Shown: positions 6,207 through 7,497 of the stretch, in pieces
Numbering within the stretch: the stretch's first letter is position 1
Layout: each line of letters begins with the position of its first letter
Assembly (NCBI GenBank): GCA_030614645.1
Contig: JAUWTR010000066.1
Coordinates: forward strand, 1 to 7,497
DNA from: Candidatus Aminicenantota bacterium
GTDB taxonomy: Bacteria; Acidobacteriota; Aminicenantia; Aminicenantales; Aminicenantaceae
Reading direction: 5' to 3'
DNA: 7,497 bases
Notes under the pieces: generated by a model
What the model was told of the DNA's origin: nothing
Database searches by the model: none
The model's input: the letters and a program-made list of their open reading frames with translations, nothing else
Translations under genes and position numbers: made by a program

Positions 6207-7252
6207 AAATGTTATTAGCAAGTGTTTTCACTGCCCAAAATTTAACTGAAGGATCACGGGAAGGCCTCCCTTACTGGATCTTCTGGTTTCTGCTTTGTAT
6301 CATCATCCTCCTGCTTTCTTTTATTTTTCTCAGGAATAAAGATATGAGGCGCAGGTTGGATTCTTTTTTTTCCGGAATCAAAAAAAATCTAATAAAAATT
6401 AGGCTTCATTCCATATTGAAGCGTGAAAATATGAAGCAGGAAAATTTTATCCTAGAAATAGGTCAAAAATGCTGGGAAGAAAGCATAGAAATTAGCACAG
6501 GAGAAGCTGTCCTCAGTAAACTTGCCTCAATGGAAGAAATCCTATCTGCCAAACGATCAGAACAAAAAGAGCGTGAAAAAAAGATCCAGGATTTAAAAAA
6601 AACCCTTGAAAAAGTCCAAAAAAAACATGATATCAATCAAGCTCAATTGGAAACCGACAAAAACGCTATAAACCAAAGACTAATCAAGATCAGCGAAAAA
6701 GAAAACGCAATTAGTTTACAAATCATTCAACATCAAAAGTCACGTGAAGCAACAGTTAAAAAAATGAATGATACAAATAAGAAAGTCTATGAGCTAAATA
6801 ATAGCAAAGACCTATCTGCCGAGAAAACAAATGCAGAAAAAGAAGAAAGCACTAAAAAGATCAAATGCTTAGCAAAAGACATCAAGGAAATAGACCAAGC
6901 TATTGATGAACAAATCAAGAAAAAAACAAAACTTGAAAAAGAAGCAGAAAAACAAAAGGATAAAAAGAGCGAATACATCCAGCAAATCAAATCAATAAAT
7001 GAAAAAAATAAGCATGAAACTCGTAGATTCCATAAAGAAATCAAAGAATGGGAAAAAACCAGGCATAAAGTAACAGTAAAAATCTTGGAAATTGATAAAA
7101 ATAAAAAACCGCTTTATCAGAACCTGGGTCGGTTGGTCAATGATAAACGGATCGACCACAAAGAATTAGCAATATTATATTCCAAGATAGACCGCAGTTA
7201 CCATCGAGAAAATAACATTAAAAAACAAATTAAAAATATAGATAAACACTAA
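6203..7252 (+). CDS. unrecognised single-pass membrane protein with long coiled coil
   Basis: I do not recognise this 349-residue protein. It has a short N-terminal region, one transmembrane helix (about residues 22-43, LPYWIFWFLLCIIILLLSFI) and then a basic patch (RNKDMRRR, 44-51), which by the positive-inside rule puts the large C-terminal part in the cytoplasm. Residues about 108-300 are Lys/Glu-rich with heptad-like spacing and contain no proline; a break near 199-211 (NNSKDLSAEKTNA) could let them fold as an antiparallel hairpin. The coil is flanked by two short segments with a similar pattern, around Gly87 and around Gly309 (see findings). The start overlaps the peptidase stop (ATGA), so it belongs to the same operon, although Met3 is a possible alternative start. 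Scaffold, tether or adaptor roles are conceivable but not shown. High A content of the coding strand reflects the lysine-rich coil. Confidence 0.85.
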   Translation: MKMLLASVFTAQNLTEGSREGLPYWIFWFLLCIIILLLSFIFLRNKDMRRRLDSFFSGIKKNLIKIRLHSILKRENMKQENFILEIGQKCWEESIEISTGEAVLSKLASMEEILSAKRSEQKEREKKIQDLKKTLEKVQKKHDINQAQLETDKNAINQRLIKISEKENAISLQIIQHQKSREATVKKMNDTNKKVYELNNSKDLSAEKTNAEKEESTKKIKCLAKDIKEIDQAIDEQIKKKTKLEKEAEKQKDKKSEYIQQIKSINEKNKHETRRFHKEIKEWEKTRHKVTVKILEIDKNKKPLYQNLGRLVNDKRIDHKELAILYSKIDRSYHRENNIKKQIKNIDKH

Positions 7253-7324
7253 CTCTAGTTACCCTGAATTATTCACAATTCGACATTTTTTTATGAATAG
7301 TTCAGCTTAGTAGTTTGATTCAAT
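7253..7324. promoter_or_regulatory. short intergenic region with repeated small palindromes before hypF
   Basis: The gap holds TGAATTATTCA (7265-7275) and TGAATAGTTCA (7294-7304), each an imperfect palindrome. Extended by one base outward (7264-7275 and 7294-7305), they also pair with each other over 12 bp with one G-T wobble and an 18-base spacer. A run of seven T (7286-7292) lies in the spacer. TTGATTCAA (7315-7323) is a third small palindrome touching the hypF start. These may be operator sites or part of a weak terminator/leader; no convincing -35/-10 pair was identified. Confidence 0.45.
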
Positions 7325-7497
7325 ATGGAAAAATCAAAGGCAATAGAAGCAGTTGTATTCGGTGTTGTACAAGGCGTCGGATTCAGACCCTTTATATACA
7401 GGACAGCCCGAAAACTTAAATATTCCGGCTGGGTAAAAAATATAGGTTTCGGAGTGGAAATCCACCTTGAATCGGAGATCCCTTGCGATTTTAATGA
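7325..7497 (+). CDS. hypF: [NiFe]-hydrogenase maturation carbamoyltransferase HypF, N-terminus, 3'-truncated
   Basis: An ATG at 7325 opens a frame that runs off the window after 57 complete codons. The visible part is the acylphosphatase-like domain of HypF: GVVQGVGFRPFIYRTA, then GWVKNIGFGVEIHLE. The RPF directly after GVGF, plus the following residues, is typical of HypF rather than of free acylphosphatases. The acylphosphatase catalytic residues are present as Arg21 and Asn39, 18 residues apart as in the stand-alone enzymes. HypF uses carbamoyl phosphate and ATP to carbamoylate HypE, supplying the cyanide ligands of the [NiFe] centre. Full-length HypF is about 750 residues, so over 90% lies beyond the edge, and the later zinc-finger, YrdC and Kae1-like domains cannot be checked. 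No good Shine-Dalgarno site precedes the ATG. Confidence 0.88.
   Translation, partial: MEKSKAIEAVVFGVVQGVGFRPFIYRTARKLKYSGWVKNIGFGVEIHLESEIPCDFN

Noticed and set aside
7250..7261. TAACT-CT-AGTTA palindrome overlapping the stop of the coiled-coil gene
   Set aside because: Five-base arms with a two-base gap are expected by chance, and it shares no sequence with the other palindromes nearby.
7264..7305. The long inverted repeat after the coiled-coil gene as a standard rho-independent terminator
   Set aside because: The stem is AT-rich with an 18-base loop and the T-run lies in the loop rather than after the stem; it is kept only as a possible regulatory structure.

Overview
The window looks like chromosomal DNA from an anaerobic, diderm (outer-membrane-bearing) bacterium of moderate to low GC. 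Anaerobic metabolism is suggested by a ferredoxin-type 2-oxoacid oxidoreductase operon and by the start of hypF, a [NiFe]-hydrogenase maturation gene. An outer membrane is suggested by a signal-peptide-bearing beta-barrel protein ending in phenylalanine. The phylum cannot be fixed from the sequence; an uncultivated anaerobic lineage such as Aminicenantes is a guess only. No rRNA, tRNA, CRISPR array, insertion sequence or phage gene was seen.

Layout. Positions 1-1939 (+) hold three tightly packed genes for the alpha (5'-truncated by the window edge), beta and gamma subunits of a 2-oxoacid:ferredoxin oxidoreductase of the Vor/Kor type. Facing them on the minus strand are a membrane-tethered TlpA-like thioredoxin (1956-2456) and a stand-alone fabH (2595-3590). 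The tlpA-like gene has its own good sigma70-like promoter and a hairpin in its leader. Divergent from fabH, a plus-strand run of three closely spaced genes begins: an outer-membrane beta-barrel protein (3711-4940), a secreted M14 zinc carboxypeptidase (4944-6206), and an unrecognised one-pass membrane protein with a long coiled coil (6203-7252). A 72-bp gap with repeated small palindromes follows, then the first 57 codons of hypF, which runs off the right edge.

How the genes fit together. The oxidoreductase would oxidise branched-chain or other 2-oxoacids to acyl-CoA and reduce ferredoxin. A hydrogenase matured by HypF could take part in disposing of or recovering those electrons. FabH starts fatty-acid synthesis from acyl-CoA primers, which such an oxidoreductase can supply, but nothing here shows a direct link. 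The barrel, peptidase and coiled-coil genes look co-transcribed and concern the envelope; whether they form one functional unit is open.

Most genes are ordinary. The least explained items are the coiled-coil protein, whose coil is flanked by two weakly similar segments; the three-gene envelope operon; the divergent promoter region around a palindromic TTGCAA; and the palindrome cluster before hypF. I found nothing that can be called a new system with confidence.
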